Assembly: GCA_015039365.1 (NCBI GenBank)
Contig: WION01000231.1
Location: forward strand, 20,708 to 84,707
DNA from: Amanita rubescens
Lineage: Eukaryota; Basidiomycota; Agaricomycetes; Agaricales; Amanitaceae
Direction of reading: 5' to 3'
Length of the DNA: 64,000 bases
Shown here: positions 52,920 through 64,000 of the stretch, one piece after another
Layout of the letters: each line of letters starts with the position of its first letter
How positions within the stretch are numbered: position 1 is the stretch's first letter
Position numbers and translations under genes: made by a program
Notes under the pieces: generated by a model
Told to the model about the DNA's origin: nothing
Database searches by the model: none
What the model saw: only the letters and a program-made list of their open reading frames with translations

Positions 52920-54640
52920 TCATTAGTTAGAAAAAAAGAAAAAAAGAAAAAAAGAGGGCCACGTGGGCAGCGCACTTTGTAAAGCCCGACAATGAGGTGG
53001 CAATTCTAGCTGCGCGCGGGGGTGTGGGAGTCGCACAGTAGGGTGGCGAATGCTGGGCAGGATCGTTAGTCAGACAAGGGAAAAATAAAGGTGTGGGCGA
53101 CATACTTTGTAAAGTCCGATATTGAGGTGGTGGAAGGCTGCATGGGTGTGGGAGCCGCACAGTGGTATGGCGACTGCAGAGGCAGGGTCATTAGTTTAAG
53201 AAAGGAAGAAAAAAGGTACAGGCGACATACCAATTTGCCACATAAATTCAACAACGACATCGGCGATTCCAACTGCGCGCGTGGTGTGGGAGTCGCGCAG
53301 CAGGATGAGGTGGCATGGCGATTGCAGGGTTATGGTTGCGGGGCAGGGTCGTTAGCAGAAAAAGGGGGAAAAAGGATGGAACAAGCGACATACCATAGCA
53401 ACATACCAATTTCTCACGTAAATCCATCAACGACAGCAATTCCAACTGTGCGCGTGGGTGTGGGAGTCGCATGGTGGCATGAGGTGGCATGGCGAATGCA
53501 GGAGCAGGGTCGCAGGGCAGGGTCAATAAGGGAAAAAAAACAGAAAAAGGAACGGACGCGCGACATACCTAAGGTGGAGTGAAGGTTACTGTGCAGGTGC
53601 AGCATATGCAGGAGGGTTGAAAGTCGGTTAGTTTGAACAGAAAAAGAACGATGGTGCGGCGACATACCTTTGGTGCCTGACATTGAGGTGGTGGAGGTCA
53701 CTGTATGGGTGCCAGAGTCGGGAGTCGAGTGGGTGACGTGGCAGATGCGCCGTATGCAGGGAGGGGTTATTAGTTAGAAGAAAAAGGTATGGGCGACATA
53801 CCTTTCATCATTGAGGTGGTGGGGGTCGCAGGAGTTGCGCGAGATGCGGGAGTCGCGCGGATGACGCGGCAAATGAGTCATTAACGCCGAGGGGTTATTA
53901 GTTAGAAGAAAAAGGTATGGGCGACATACCTTTCGTCATTGAGGTGGTGGGGGTCGCAGGAGTTGCGTGGGATGCGGGAGTCGCGTGGATGACGCGGCGA
54001 ATGAGTCATTAACGCCTTTGGCGGTCGGTTGGGGTGGTAGAGGTTGCTGCGGAGGATGCGGAGTCGCACGGTTGCACAGCGAATGCAAGGGGGGTCATTA
54101 GTTAGAAAAAAGGAGGTATGAGCGAACATACCTGAATTCGATATTGAGGTGCGAGTCGCTGCGTGGGTGCAGGAGTTGATTGGAGTTGCGGAGGTTGCTG
54201 CGAGGGCCCGGTGCGGGAGTCGGTTGAGGTTGCTGTGGTGGTGCAGGAGTTGTGTGGGGGTGTGGGAGCCGCGCGGGTGACGTGGCGAATGCAAGATTGG
54301 ACTCGTCATTAGTTAGAAATAAAGAGAATAAGAAAGCGACATACCTTTCGCGGTTGGGGTGGTGGAGGTTGCACAGAAGTTGCGCGGGTGCGGGAGTCAC
54401 GGGAGTGACGCGACGAATGCAAGGATATAGTCATTAGTTAGAAATAAAGAAAAATGAAGGTATGGGTGACATACCTTTCGTTATCGAGGTGGTGAGAGTT
54501 GCTGCGTGGGCGCGGCAGATGGTTGGGGTTACTGTACAGGAGTTGCGTGGAGATTCGGGAGCATGGGTGACATGGTGAATGCGCGTCACTTACGTAGAAA
54601 AAATGAAAGGTGTGGGCGGCATACCTTTGGTGCCCGACTT
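52920..54640 (-). repeat. Degenerate satellite with splice-like signals on the minus strand
   Basis: The plus strand alternates purine-rich ATTAGTTAGAAGAAAAAGG blocks, GGGCGACATACCTTTC, and GAGGTGGTGGGGGTCGCAGG. Two adjacent units (about 53766-53886 and 53892-54012) are nearly identical with a 126-bp period; others range from about 100 to 200 bp. On the minus strand each unit reads AAAGGTATGTCGCCC...TTCTAACTAAT, that is, a 5' splice site followed by a branch-like CTAAC. Confidence 0.8.
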
Positions 54641-54995
54641 GCTAACCTCAGCTTCTAGATCGATGAAACGACTGGCTGACGGACATAGTTTGAGGTGATT
54701 ATAAAGCCGCGACAGATTCGGATGTGAATTAAAAGAGAGATTGGGATTGAAGGAGGTGGTGAGAGGTGGTTATAAAGCTGCAAGAGATTCGGATCTAGTT
54801 GGCAATCGGTGCAATCGATTATCGTGCGTGCGCCCGATTCGTCTCTCCTGACTTGCTGGCCTCAGCTTCTAGATCGATTCGGAAACGATTGACCGCCGGA
54901 CATCGTATGAGGTGATTATGAAGCCGCGACCGCGCCAAATTCGGAGATTGGGATTGAAGGGAGTAGTGAGAGGTGGTTATAAAGCTGCATAGGGG
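54640..54995. repeat. Two-copy direct repeat upstream of the oxygenase-like gene
   Basis: About 54650-54775 and 54855-54990 share CTCAGCTTCTAGATCGAT, GAGGTGATTATAAAGCCGCG (second copy ATTATGAAG) and GTGAGAGGTGGTTATAAAGC, about 210 bp apart. The TATAAAG motifs may serve as promoter elements. Confidence 0.75.
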
Positions 54996-55236
54996 CCCTG
55001 TACTAATTGCAATAGTTGTAGTAGCCGCAACGATAGAGTATAAAATCGGGAGGATGAGGAGAGATCGAGTCAACTAATCGAAGGCAACAAGAAAATATTG
55101 TATGCAGACTGTCATGGAGATGTGGCCAGTTCAAGCGATCGGTGTAATCGTCAGCATCCAAGCCCGAATTGTCCCAGTGTGACATTGACTTTACCACATC
55201 TCAACCCATCCTCCTTATCTGTAACTCATAAACATC

Positions 55237-56944
55237 ATGCCAAAGGACTCAGAGTCTGCCACAGCCAACTTGAAAAAGCCACTGAAGCAAGCCCACTACT
55301 GGGATCTGCTTATAGATAAACTCTCAACCGATATCAGGCTTCATTGTCTTATCCGATCAGCTCTTCGTGTTGACAGCAGGGCTGTAGCTACATCCTATCT
55401 CCAATTCCATCTTGAAAAACTCGATGCCCCTCCTGACATGACCAAGAATCATCAGCTCTTCTCGGCTTTTCTGGCCCACTGTGCCCGATCGAGTCAGTCT
55501 GGGAATCCAGCTCTCAACAATGGCATCAGTGCAGCAATCAGTGCTCGCCACAAGGCCAAAGCTGACCTTGAGATGGGTCATAAGCACCTTGTACTAGACC
55601 TTGGCCTTAACTGGAAGTCAGAGAGGCAGGAGGTTGCTCGGAACCAGCATCTTGATCGCATAGGCGAAGTCCTGCTGGAGAGGCTCAAGATTCCTTATCC
55701 ACCAATGAGTATGTAGTTTAGGCTTCTGCTTGACAACATGATATTAATTATGAACCAGACCACTGGGTGGTGGAATCCCCAGAGATTGGGGATATGTGGT
55801 ATAAGCACATCTATGAGAGCCCACAGCCTGATGATCGATTGGCACGACATCCATTCCATTATCTTGACCCTGCCAAGCTCAAATTAATTGTTGACCCTGA
55901 GAAGAGTGTCATCATCAGGGACAAGAGGACAAAGGAGCTCGCCCTGGTTGTCATTCGAAATGCCTGTCCCGATGAATCAGCACCGATAGCAATTGATGCA
56001 GTAGTGTCTGATGCAGTTAACCTCAAGAAGTCGATCAGGGTGAGCAAGCTGACAGTGATTAGCTTTTGGTACCTGGCTGCTAACCAAAAACAGTTAGAGG
56101 ACCCTGGATCTATTGTTCAGATCGGTTATTCAGCAGGTGCCCGACACAAGCCTTTCTTCGACTGGGTTCGGAATATCACTTCAAAATCAACTGACACTTA
56201 TGACCTCAATAAGAGAACCTCCTCTGCATTCGCCTTCTTTTGGAACCTCTGCCGAGCTTGGTTACCTGAAGAGATCATTACAGACATAGATGCCTGGCTA
56301 ACCAGGACCCAGGCTCCAGCCATGGATGCCACTCGCCAATTTGACTCTCATGAAGGATCTTATGATCTCATTGTAGATGGCATTCCATTTCAATTCACAG
56401 ATGTTTGTCTTGCCCCTCCATGTGGTGTCATGGCTCGCAATTATGCAAGGTAAGTATCATTTTCGAAGGCCCAGTTCTAGAATAGTAGCTAATGTGATTA
56501 TAATATTGTAGAGCTATCCATCGCGAGCAGCAGCCCCACAAGTATGCAATCTCATGGACCACCTCGCGAAACAAAGGTCAAGAGTATGGTGGTGCCTTTT
56601 ATCTTGCAAAGTATGGCATCCAGGTCACTGCAGCTGCCAACACTTTTATTGCCTGGAAGAATCATGATGCTCATGGTACAGGTCTTCAGAAAATTAACCC
56701 TGGTTCAGTCGATGATGATGAGGACCCAAATTCCTTCTGCCAAGCAGGACTTGCCTTTGTTACACCTAATCGATTGCAGAAGGTATGGGAGCAATGCTTG
56801 CAGGGTATTGCCGATGGAAGCAGAGTATGGGAGGTTCTTGTTGAGGGTGATGAAGAAACTGAGATTGAGTACAACTGGGAGTGTGAGGATGATGATGATG
56901 AAATTGAGTACAACTGGGAGCCTGAGGATGAAATTGAAGATTAA
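55237..56944 (+). CDS. Putative TET/JBP-like 2OG-Fe(II) oxygenase
   Basis: Three exons. Exon 1 (MPKDSESATANLKKPLKQAH ... RLKIPYPPMS) is all-helical and unassigned. Exon 2 begins HWVVESPEIGDMWYKHIYES and ends MARNYAR. Exon 3 has the proposed oxygenase core: AIHREQQPHKYAISWTTSRN, GGAFYLAKYGIQV, FIAWKNHDAHGTGL. The pattern (R)IH-x-[D/E], GG-x-F, W...HGT resembles transposon-linked TET/JBP proteins of basidiomycetes, where the iron ligands are HxD and a distal His. Here the first ligand pair would be H-R-E, and the distal His would lie in DAHGT. The C-terminus is acidic, with EIEYNWE twice. The stop is TAA 56942-56944. It converges on the Crypton gene. The assignment rests on motif pattern only. 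Confidence 0.5.
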
Positions 56945-57239
56945 TGCATCTGAGCAGATGGATAAAAGAACAAGTTGATATTGTATCAGTAGCATTGAAT
57001 TTAGTAAGGAATTGGCAGAGAGTGCGATGCAGGAATTGATTCTGTGCCATTGAGCAACTTGAAGCAGAAGGTGTTTCCTTTCGACATATGTAGTTATTCT
57101 AGAAGTGACTGGTTTTAACACTTGTTTAAATTGGTTAAATCCAGCCTTAAATCTTGACCAACTATGTAACATAGTCACCCAGGAACTGACATAGACAATC
57201 ACATATCTGGTGTAGATTTAAGACAGGTTGTGATGTGTG
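56945..57239. other. Intergenic region between convergent genes
   Basis: 3' region of the oxygenase-like gene leading into the minisatellite. No gene seen. Confidence 0.35.
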
Positions 57240-57605
57240 CTTTAGATACAGGATGAGACATGTGTAAGAAAGTTACACTTCCTCTGGGCATGTGTGCAAT
57301 GAAGACAGGATGCAGTGACATATGTAACAAAGTTACACTTCCTCCAGTGGCATGTGTGCAATGAAGACAGGATGCAGTGACATATGTAACAAAGTTACAC
57401 TTCCTCTGGGCATGTGTGCAATGAAGACAGGATGCAGTGACATATGTAACAAAGTTACACTTCCTCCAGTGGCATGTGTGCAATGAAGACAGGATGCAGT
57501 GACATATGTAACAAAGTTACACTTCCTCCAGTGGCATGTGTGCAATGAAGACAGGATCTGACATATGTAACAAAGTTACACTTCCTCTGGGCATGTGTGC
57601 AATGA
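57240..57605. repeat. 60/62-bp minisatellite, about six copies
   Basis: The GAAGACAGGATGCAGTGACA block starts at 57301, 57363, 57423 and 57485, with a shortened copy at 57547. Period alternates 60 and 62 bp depending on CTCTGGGCAT versus CTCCAGTGGCAT. It lies at the 3' end of the Crypton gene and its phase is partly open, so the Crypton frame runs into it. Confidence 0.9.
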
Positions 57606-59868
57606 GGATATGATCCATTCACAAATGTGTAATAGCAACAGGTTGTAACTTTATTGAATAATAAAAGGTAAACTAGTGTTTGCGACTTGTGCGATTTCGA
57701 CTTTTGGCTTCCCCCTCTCTTTCTTGCCTCCCTGACTGCCTTGAGCAATTTGGTGTACTGATGTCGCATGCCTGGGAACTTGGCCTCAAAAAGGCTAAAA
57801 TTGCCATGGCATTCAATCGCAAATTCCTCCCAAATGAACCGAATGTTGCTCAATTTCATTGCCTCTGTCTGATAGTCTGATGGATCAAACAAATCAGCCC
57901 ATTGCTTCAATGGTACCATCAACCCCTTATCAGGAGCCCCATTTTCCCAGTATGCCAGCACATCATCGAGAGAAGTGGTTCGGGGTATGCGAGATGGCCG
58001 AGGTGAGTGTTCAACAGGTGTTGACACTGAGACTATTGTGGCAGGTGTCTCACCCTCATCATCCACTCCAGGCACTGGTTAGGCTGTATTTAGCTGGGTA
58101 TAATGTGGAGGTAGGTGACTTTACGATACCAGTAGGAGGTTGTTGTGTGACAGGAGTCACAACCTGGGACTTGGCAAATGACTTGGTCTTGGAGTAGTGC
58201 TAGCATATACATGGAAGAGGCCCTCAAATTCTGGATGATACTCTCACTAAAGGTGAAGAGGTCTTTCTTTGTGGGTGTGGCCAAAGGGTCTGGTGCACTC
58301 ATGAAAGACTCATGTCGCTCAGAAGCCCTGTCTTCCATCAGGATATCGCTAAAGCCTTCTTCATATGCAGTCAATTCTTCAAGGAGGTATCGCATGATGG
58401 TGTTCACCTGGAGTCATGTTATTGAGTGCTATTGTACCGATCAATCATGCAGAGGATGGCAAAGGCTTACATTATCATTTGATGACCAACCTCCCCACCA
58501 TTTGACAGCCTTCAAGCTCCACTTCCTTGGAGCATACATGAAGCGATACTGAGCCCCACCTCGCCGAAAACAATGAGTTGTGAATTTCCCATTTCTTCCC
58601 TGCATCACACCTGATTTCTGGACAATGTCATCCATGATGGCCTCAAAGCCTGATCGGCTTGTTGGTACACCAAACTTAATCTGCCCTGTTGAAGCAATGG
58701 CTGGGAAGATGAGGTCATCCACTCCCAAGGGCCGAGCGATAAGGCCCTGCTGGTATGATACCCAATTAAGCAGGTGGGTATAACAGTCAATCTCGGGCTC
58801 AGATGTATTTTGAGGGATGAAATAAGTCTGGGCTGCCAAAGGTGAGAGATATCGCTTATTACATGTCAAAGGCACCAGTACCTTTGTTTGGGTCCTTATT
58901 TGTTTTTCGAAAAACAAGCTGGAATTCATGTAAAGTTTCCCAGTGGCCGATTCCTGACATAGCTTAACATTGCCAAATCGGAGGTTGATGAGTTCTTCAT
59001 TTCTGGGTACTATTAGGTCAATTGAGCTAGCAAAAGCTCAAAGCAAGCTGACCTTGTCCAAAGAGCAAAAGCTGTCGTAGCAAAGGCCTTGAAGTAAAGT
59101 CGCCGAGTGACTGAAACCTTATCGCTACCTTCTTTCCCATCCAGATAGTCCATGATCACCTTGAAGTCTTTTGGGAACATCGGAAGGGCCTGAATTACAG
59201 TCCCTGTCCTGTTCTCTCGATTCTTGAGTGACTCATAGTAAGTCTTGAAGTCGGGACTGGAAGACTGGATTCCCTTCCCAGGTCTTTGTATGAGTATTAT
59301 ATCGCCAGAAGTCGCCTTGACACCCAAGAACCCTGCATGACAGGAGATAAAATTAGTAATGAGATGCAAGCAAGTAAAAGGCTGAGGCTCACCTCTCAAA
59401 ATAATCCTTAAAGGCTGATCGCAAGCCCTCAGCTGTTGCAAAGGTGCAACCCTGGTGCTCGCATTTATAGGCAGTGAGCAGCCTCAGAGCAACAGGGGTG
59501 TGCTCACTGATGGTGTTGAAAGCTTGGGCAAGGTGTACCCTCATGCTTCCTTCTTCTGAGTCATCATCAGTTCGGTCCTCAGTCGCCCATTCGCCCAGCC
59601 ATTGTTTTCCATTCTTCACATAGTTAGCATAACCATTCTTGGTCCTCTTGAACCTATACCACTCATCTGTGGTCTCTCGGGTCTGATCTAGAAGCTGTGT
59701 AACTGAGGGGGTGGCAGGAACTAGTATGGGCTCGGCCTGAATAGCAGTGGCAAGTTGCGACTTGCGACCTGCGACTCTTCTTGGTGATGGTGAGGGAGAG
59801 GGAGTCGTGTAAGGAACAGCAGCAGATATCCTGCTCCCACTGGTGGACTTTGTCGGTGTGCGAGGCAT
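57455..59868 (-). CDS. Crypton tyrosine recombinase with GCR1_C-like C-terminal domain
   Basis: Starts at ATG 59868 (MPRTPTKSTSGSRISAAVPY). Exon 1 carries a CEHQGCTF motif and ends near 59392. Exon 2 (about 59332-59040) ends KAFATTAFALWT. A 43-nt intron leads to PRNEELINLRFGNVKL (first catalytic Arg region). The next exon has THCFRRGGAQYRFMYAP (HxxR), AVKWWGGWSSND, and after a further intron TIMRYLLEELTAYE (candidate catalytic Tyr). The final part (SLDDVLAYWENGAPDKGLMV; MKLSNIRFIWEEFAIEC; FPGMRHQYTKLLKAVRE) resembles the GCR1_C DNA-binding domain found in fungal Cryptons. All catalytic blocks are present, so it may be active. The true stop is uncertain because the frame runs into the minisatellite. 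Confidence 0.82.
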
Positions 59869-59899
59869 TGGCAGAGCAACTTATTTGAAGAGCAACTGG

Positions 59900-61922
59900 C
59901 GAGTTAAGACACCCAGGCAGTGGAAGTGTCGGTAACAAGCACATGGTTATTGGCAGCAGAGAAAAACATATGTATGGTTTGCACAGCTCAATCACAGGTT
60001 GTGGTAATTAGGCGATTTAATGAAGTGCTTAAATCTCACACATCGGTTTTCTTAAATTTGCCCCCAACTATGGCCTACATACGATATTAGCGGCACAGCT
60101 TTTAGTTCTTTATTAACAGCCTCTTTTCTTATTTACGGCGAGAATCAGTAGACCAGTGAGTGACATGTAACATGCAGAAGAGACATCCAAATGCAAAAAA
60201 AGCAATGAGAAAGGTAGGCTAGGTCATACTAGAAGATCAACATGAACCCGATGAATAATATCTGCGATTACACCCACCACGGAACCATCAGCGGACTACG
60301 GGTTCAATCAAAAGTGAGCCAGGACATGGTACCCCGGCCATAATGAACACCAAACGGCTGGTTGATGACGACATTGTTCGGCGCGGCACAATCGAAAACA
60401 CCTGCGCGTGTGTCAGCACAAATCCAGAACAGAAGCGTGGCACTCAGACAACCTTGATGTCGGGTATTGGTTCTAGCTTTTGGCGGGCTTGTGGGGGTTT
60501 TTGGTCTGGCTAGCGAGTATGGTGTTGCCGCGCGGGTTTGTAGCATTTACATTGCTGAATACAGGACGAGCTGGGCAAGAGGGCGCTTTGGTTTTTGGCG
60601 AGGTTGACGAGGTTGAGGCAATTTATTATCGTGTTTATGGTGCGTCTTTGTTTTTAGTACTTTTGAGAGGTGACGATGGTGTTGAATGGCAATGTTGGTC
60701 ATGGTATAAGACTAGCTTGTGTTCTTTGATGTTCCATGCCCCGGATGGAGAATTCGAGGACGTGAGGGTACTTGAGCTCGCATCCACATTCGTCGTTCCA
60801 TTTGCTTCCTGCTTCCATTGCTTCCTCTTGTCGTTTCGTCCGTCCCGATCCTTCCCCCGCATGCCTTCTACCCCTGCTTTTGTCGGTATAAGCCGTGATT
60901 CCCGCGCTTTGGGTTAAGACGGACCTAATAAAAGGTATCAGTCTTATGGTCCTGGTGGAGGAGAAGACGACAGAGCAGAGACAGAGGTTAACCGCGATCA
61001 TTTCAACGTGTTTGCTTCCGTCTTGTCATCGAGTAAGAACTTCATCTATCTTCAAGTCGGTGGCTTTTAGATCTCCGAGTTCTCAGTACTTTCACCCCGA
61101 ATCCTTGTTCATCGTCGCTTTCAAGACGGGCTGATGAGACACCGATGGCATTCGACTAGCCTGACCAAATCACTGTCTACTAGTATACCTGTGACTAGTA
61201 TCTGTGCCAAGGAATGGAAAACTAGTCGGCGTCCAAGGCAACGAAAAAGCAGACCAAATCTCCAAAAACGGGGGGTGAACAACAACTTCTAGGTCCCCTC
61301 ATCCTTCGCGAGCACCACACGTCGGAAAGAAAGCTCGAAGCAACGCGCCAAAGCCAGCCTTCACCGGTCCTATAGGGTCTGAAGTATACCGTGATTTCTC
61401 TGTATTTCCCCCTCATATCTAACAAATCTCGCCAAATGGTTTACTCCGTCTCTGATAGTGGTTACGCATTGGTTTCATACTTACGTTTCACTCCCCTCTC
61501 ATACGCCCGAAGCAAATATACAGTACTGACAGCTGTCAAGTTATTTTACATAAATACCCGGCCCTCTTCGTCGTCCTCGCGTGCTGCGTCATGCCAGCGT
61601 CATTATTCAAGCATCACGACTCGCTATCGTTATCCGACATGTTCTATCATTAGGTATATGATATAAGACTAGACTTACTCTACCTTGGAACGAGGTGAGT
61701 GTTCTTACTTACGTCAAAATCCAAAGGGAACTCCCGTATCACGATGCTCTCGTCCTCTTACAATAAAATAAATAAAATTTTACAAAAAAAAATGCCAAGT
61801 ATGTAATGCTAGCAGCGCACAAGATATGGTAAAGATGGTATAAAATAAATAAATAATACACCAAGATACATCAAAAAAAAGAGAGGGGAAGGGGGGAGTA
61901 GCGTAAGCCCACTACGTACGCA
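59900..61922. other. Intergenic region; possible small minus-strand gene at 60.3-61.0 kb
   Basis: Mostly without recognised genes. On the minus strand an exon beginning after GCGCAG near 60402 reads GVFDCAAPNNVVINQPFGVH and ends GTMSWLTFD at 60304, which looks like the terminal exon of a real gene. Upstream frames at 60.6-61.0 kb could hold its other exons, but I could not assemble them. 61.1-61.9 kb contains only AT-rich 3' sequence of the next gene. Confidence 0.35.
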
Positions 61923-63969
61923 TCACGGATTCCGTACTTTGAACGTACGCGTCCGGTTGGGCGGGACCGATGCCGGTACGATGCCCGATGACGAGGGTAA
62001 AGCTGGCGGAGGCAACGGGGATATCACAATCGGCGTATCTACAGCCGTAACACTTGGCATCGACAGCGGGGACAGTGTTGGGGTGACATTTGATGATTTC
62101 GATAGGGTATGAGGGGGTGTGTAACTGGAAGGCGCAATATCAATAGTGACCGTAGAGTCATCCCAAAACCTCGGCCGCCTGCCTAGATCCTTGTCGTTGG
62201 TTTGAGAAGCTGCCTGCGCGCGAGGACGTAAAAGAGAAATGTCCAGCACGTCGATGGACAGTCGCCGTCTGATAGGCTCGCTCAGTCGGCCGTCTTTCTT
62301 GCCTTTGCTTTTGGCTGCCTTTTCGCGCTCTCGTTCTCTTTCCCTTTCTTTCTCCTTCTCGCGTTCCTTCTCCTTCTCCCTCTCCCTCTCCCGCTCCTTA
62401 CCCTTACCCTTCTCCTCCCCCATCCCAAACGTAAACGGAGAACTAGCCTTGGCAGCCTGATAATCAAACTGATACGACCAAGGCTGTCCTCTCCTCTTCT
62501 TCGATTTACCCTTGCCATTGCCTTTCCGAGGTGACACCGGCGTAATCGGACTATCGTCATCCAACAACTCGACCGAGTTCCGCTTGGCATACCTCATCGG
62601 AGAAAGACTCGCGACGGAAATGGGAGACAGCGTCTGCTCCTCCTCCGGTTTACGATCCGGTACGACGAGGGCCGTCACAGAACGGAACCTCTGCGGTTGG
62701 TACTGGTGCTGCGGAAGATGATGATGGTGATGATACCGCTCAACGCTCCTCGGCCGGACCGCTTCTTCCTTCTTCTTCTGGTCGTCGTCGATCTTCCTCC
62801 AACTCAGGGACCCCAGACTCCCGGACGCCCTCACCTCCCCTGCCGGTATTATTGTTCCCACAGAACCCTGACTAGCATCGCCCCCGGCATCGGCGGCAGC
62901 ACCCAGCGGCACCCTCGTTCTCGTTCTCGCCCTTCCCCTTCTCCTACTTCTTCTCTTGTTATACTTGAAAGGATCATCTACATCCGAAAAGAAATCACTC
63001 TCTTCGGCGCTCTCCCCGCTGCTGCCTACAGTCCCGTCGGACCCGGGCCGGGCGTACCGCATGGGAGAGACGCTCCGAGCGAATTCTTCCCCAACTGGGC
63101 TGGAATCAAAGTTGTCGTCGACGTAGACAATTAGAGGGGGCTCTTCCGAGTCGGAAACGGGTGCGGCGGAGGTATGAGTGGATACAGAGGTGGAGGGAGG
63201 TGAAGATATGGAAAAGGGCGTCAAAGAGGGGGTGGCGGAGGAGGGTGCCGTAGTTGCGGTGTTTTCGGGAGGGTCGATGTAAGATAGGTACGAGATGGCG
63301 TCATCGTCTTTGTGAGATGGGGATGTGCCATCACCTTCACACAATTGTGAAATCGGATGTGAATGTAAAGACTCTTCGTCTGATAGTTTGATGGTTAATC
63401 CTAGTTCGGGTGCTGGTTGTATTTGGAGCACGGGAGAAGAGGGCTGAGTGGCAGGGGGGGATATGGGAGAGGTGAAGATTGTAGGGTTAGGGGAGAGGAT
63501 GGAAGGCATGGATGGTATCCCGGGCTTGTCCTTGTCCTTATCCTTGACATAAACTACACCCCTGGAGATGCCGAGGCAGCTGTAATGGTTTGGATTGACG
63601 GGAGGGGGAATGGCTGCTGCTCGCGATACCATGGCGCGGGGGAGCTGTACGACACCATTACCACGGTGTGAGTGTGAGCGGGAATGTTGCGATTGCTGTG
63701 AAATAGACGCAGGAGGTTGTTTTGCAGCGTCGCTAATCGTGCGCCTCTTGGGCTGTGGCACAGCCCGTGATCCCTGAGGCGTTGGGCGGGAGAGGTCGGG
63801 CGATGCAAGAGAGGGAATCCTGGACCTAGAGTGTGACCTTGATCGTAACCTGGGGTGATTTGGTTGGGCCTGGTGAGGTACAAGAGTGGTCCGTTTACGT
63901 TGAGGAATTTGAAATGGAGATCCGGTGCTGTTCGAGCTCCTGTGGTGAAGCGATGCTACTGCTGGGTCA
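61923..63969 (-). CDS. Large disordered protein with SPMRYA motifs, 5' end outside window
   Basis: One open exon of about 680 codons ending at 61923. It begins after TTTTTCAG at 63970-63972, so earlier exons lie beyond the window. The protein is Ser/Pro/Arg-rich and predicted disordered: an SR-like segment (RLRSRSHSRSRIPSLASPDL), acidic EESLHSHPISQLCEGDG, a basic run KRRSRRRGRARTRTRV, a five-His run, and a Glu/Arg/Lys helix (GKEREREREKEKEREKEKER) that could form a single long charged helix. The motif SPMRYA occurs twice, preceded by SV and SL and followed by R or KR, suggesting a conserved docking or phosphorylation site. Function unknown. Confidence 0.7.
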
Positions 63970-64000
63970 CTGAAAAATAGTGATAAACGCAATTAGAAAT

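Larger units (their letters stand above)
55000..59900. mobile_element. Candidate composite Crypton unit (oxygenase-like gene plus recombinase)
   Basis: Cryptons lack terminal inverted repeats, so the ends cannot be seen directly. The convergent pair of an oxygenase-like gene and the Crypton recombinase, with a minisatellite between their 3' ends, would fit one mobile unit. It is equally possible that only the recombinase half is mobile. Confidence 0.35.

Noticed and set aside
57199..57545. CRISPR-like reading of the regularly spaced 60/62-bp repeat
   Set aside because: Units are repeated end to end without unique spacers, in a fungal context; it is a minisatellite.
62239..62721. Plus-strand Ser/Arg-rich frames
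   Set aside because: Antisense shadows of the Glu/Lys/Arg-rich disordered protein on the minus strand.

Overview
The window looks like a chromosomal segment of an agaricomycete (mushroom-forming basidiomycete) fungus. The support is short introns of about 45-70 nt with GTRAGT starts and CTRAY branch sites, agaricomycete-restricted families (DUF6534, DUF6532, a Crinkler-type kinase-like protein, an NB-ARC/TPR receptor-like protein, clustered fungal membrane proteins) and the typical transposon set (DIRS, Plavaka, Crypton). No bacterial operons or CRISPR arrays were seen, and no RNA gene could be supported by eye.

Layout. 1-22 kb is mainly host genes: a 5'-cut NB-ARC/TPR gene, a DUF6534 membrane protein, a Crinkler-headed kinase-like gene, an IKS1-like kinase, then a minus-strand run of membrane proteins. 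That run holds three paralogous four-helix proteins, one further multi-pass protein and a CorA-like Mg2+ transporter relative. A WHPDK-motif protein follows. 22.5-36 kb is transposon-rich: a DIRS element (gag, RT/RNase H, tyrosine recombinase), an apparently intact Plavaka transposase gene, a 180-bp satellite and a divergent DUF6532 gene. 36.5-39.8 kb is a tandem duplication of a secreted pseudokinase gene. 40.1-43.4 kb is an unrecognised gene whose central exons are tandem phase-1 duplications. 44.24-52.44 kb is a young LTR-bounded element with identical 320-bp LTRs, a TTGCA target duplication, one 1690-codon ORF and no reverse transcriptase. 52.4-55 kb is satellite-like. 55.2-59.9 kb holds a putative TET/JBP-like oxygenase gene facing a Crypton tyrosine recombinase with a GCR1_C-like tail. 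The right edge is a disordered host protein running out of the window.

The most unusual object is the LTR element. Its whole length, LTRs included, is studded with short near-perfect inverted repeats. On the strand opposite its long ORF, at least 18 evenly spaced blocks of 44-64 bp each carry a 5' splice site, a branch site and a 3' AG. Repeats bearing splice signals also occur at 40.6-42.2 kb and 52.9-54.6 kb, so intron-carrying repetition is a recurring theme here. Exon structures were inferred by hand from splice consensus and frame, and homology calls rest on motif recognition only.
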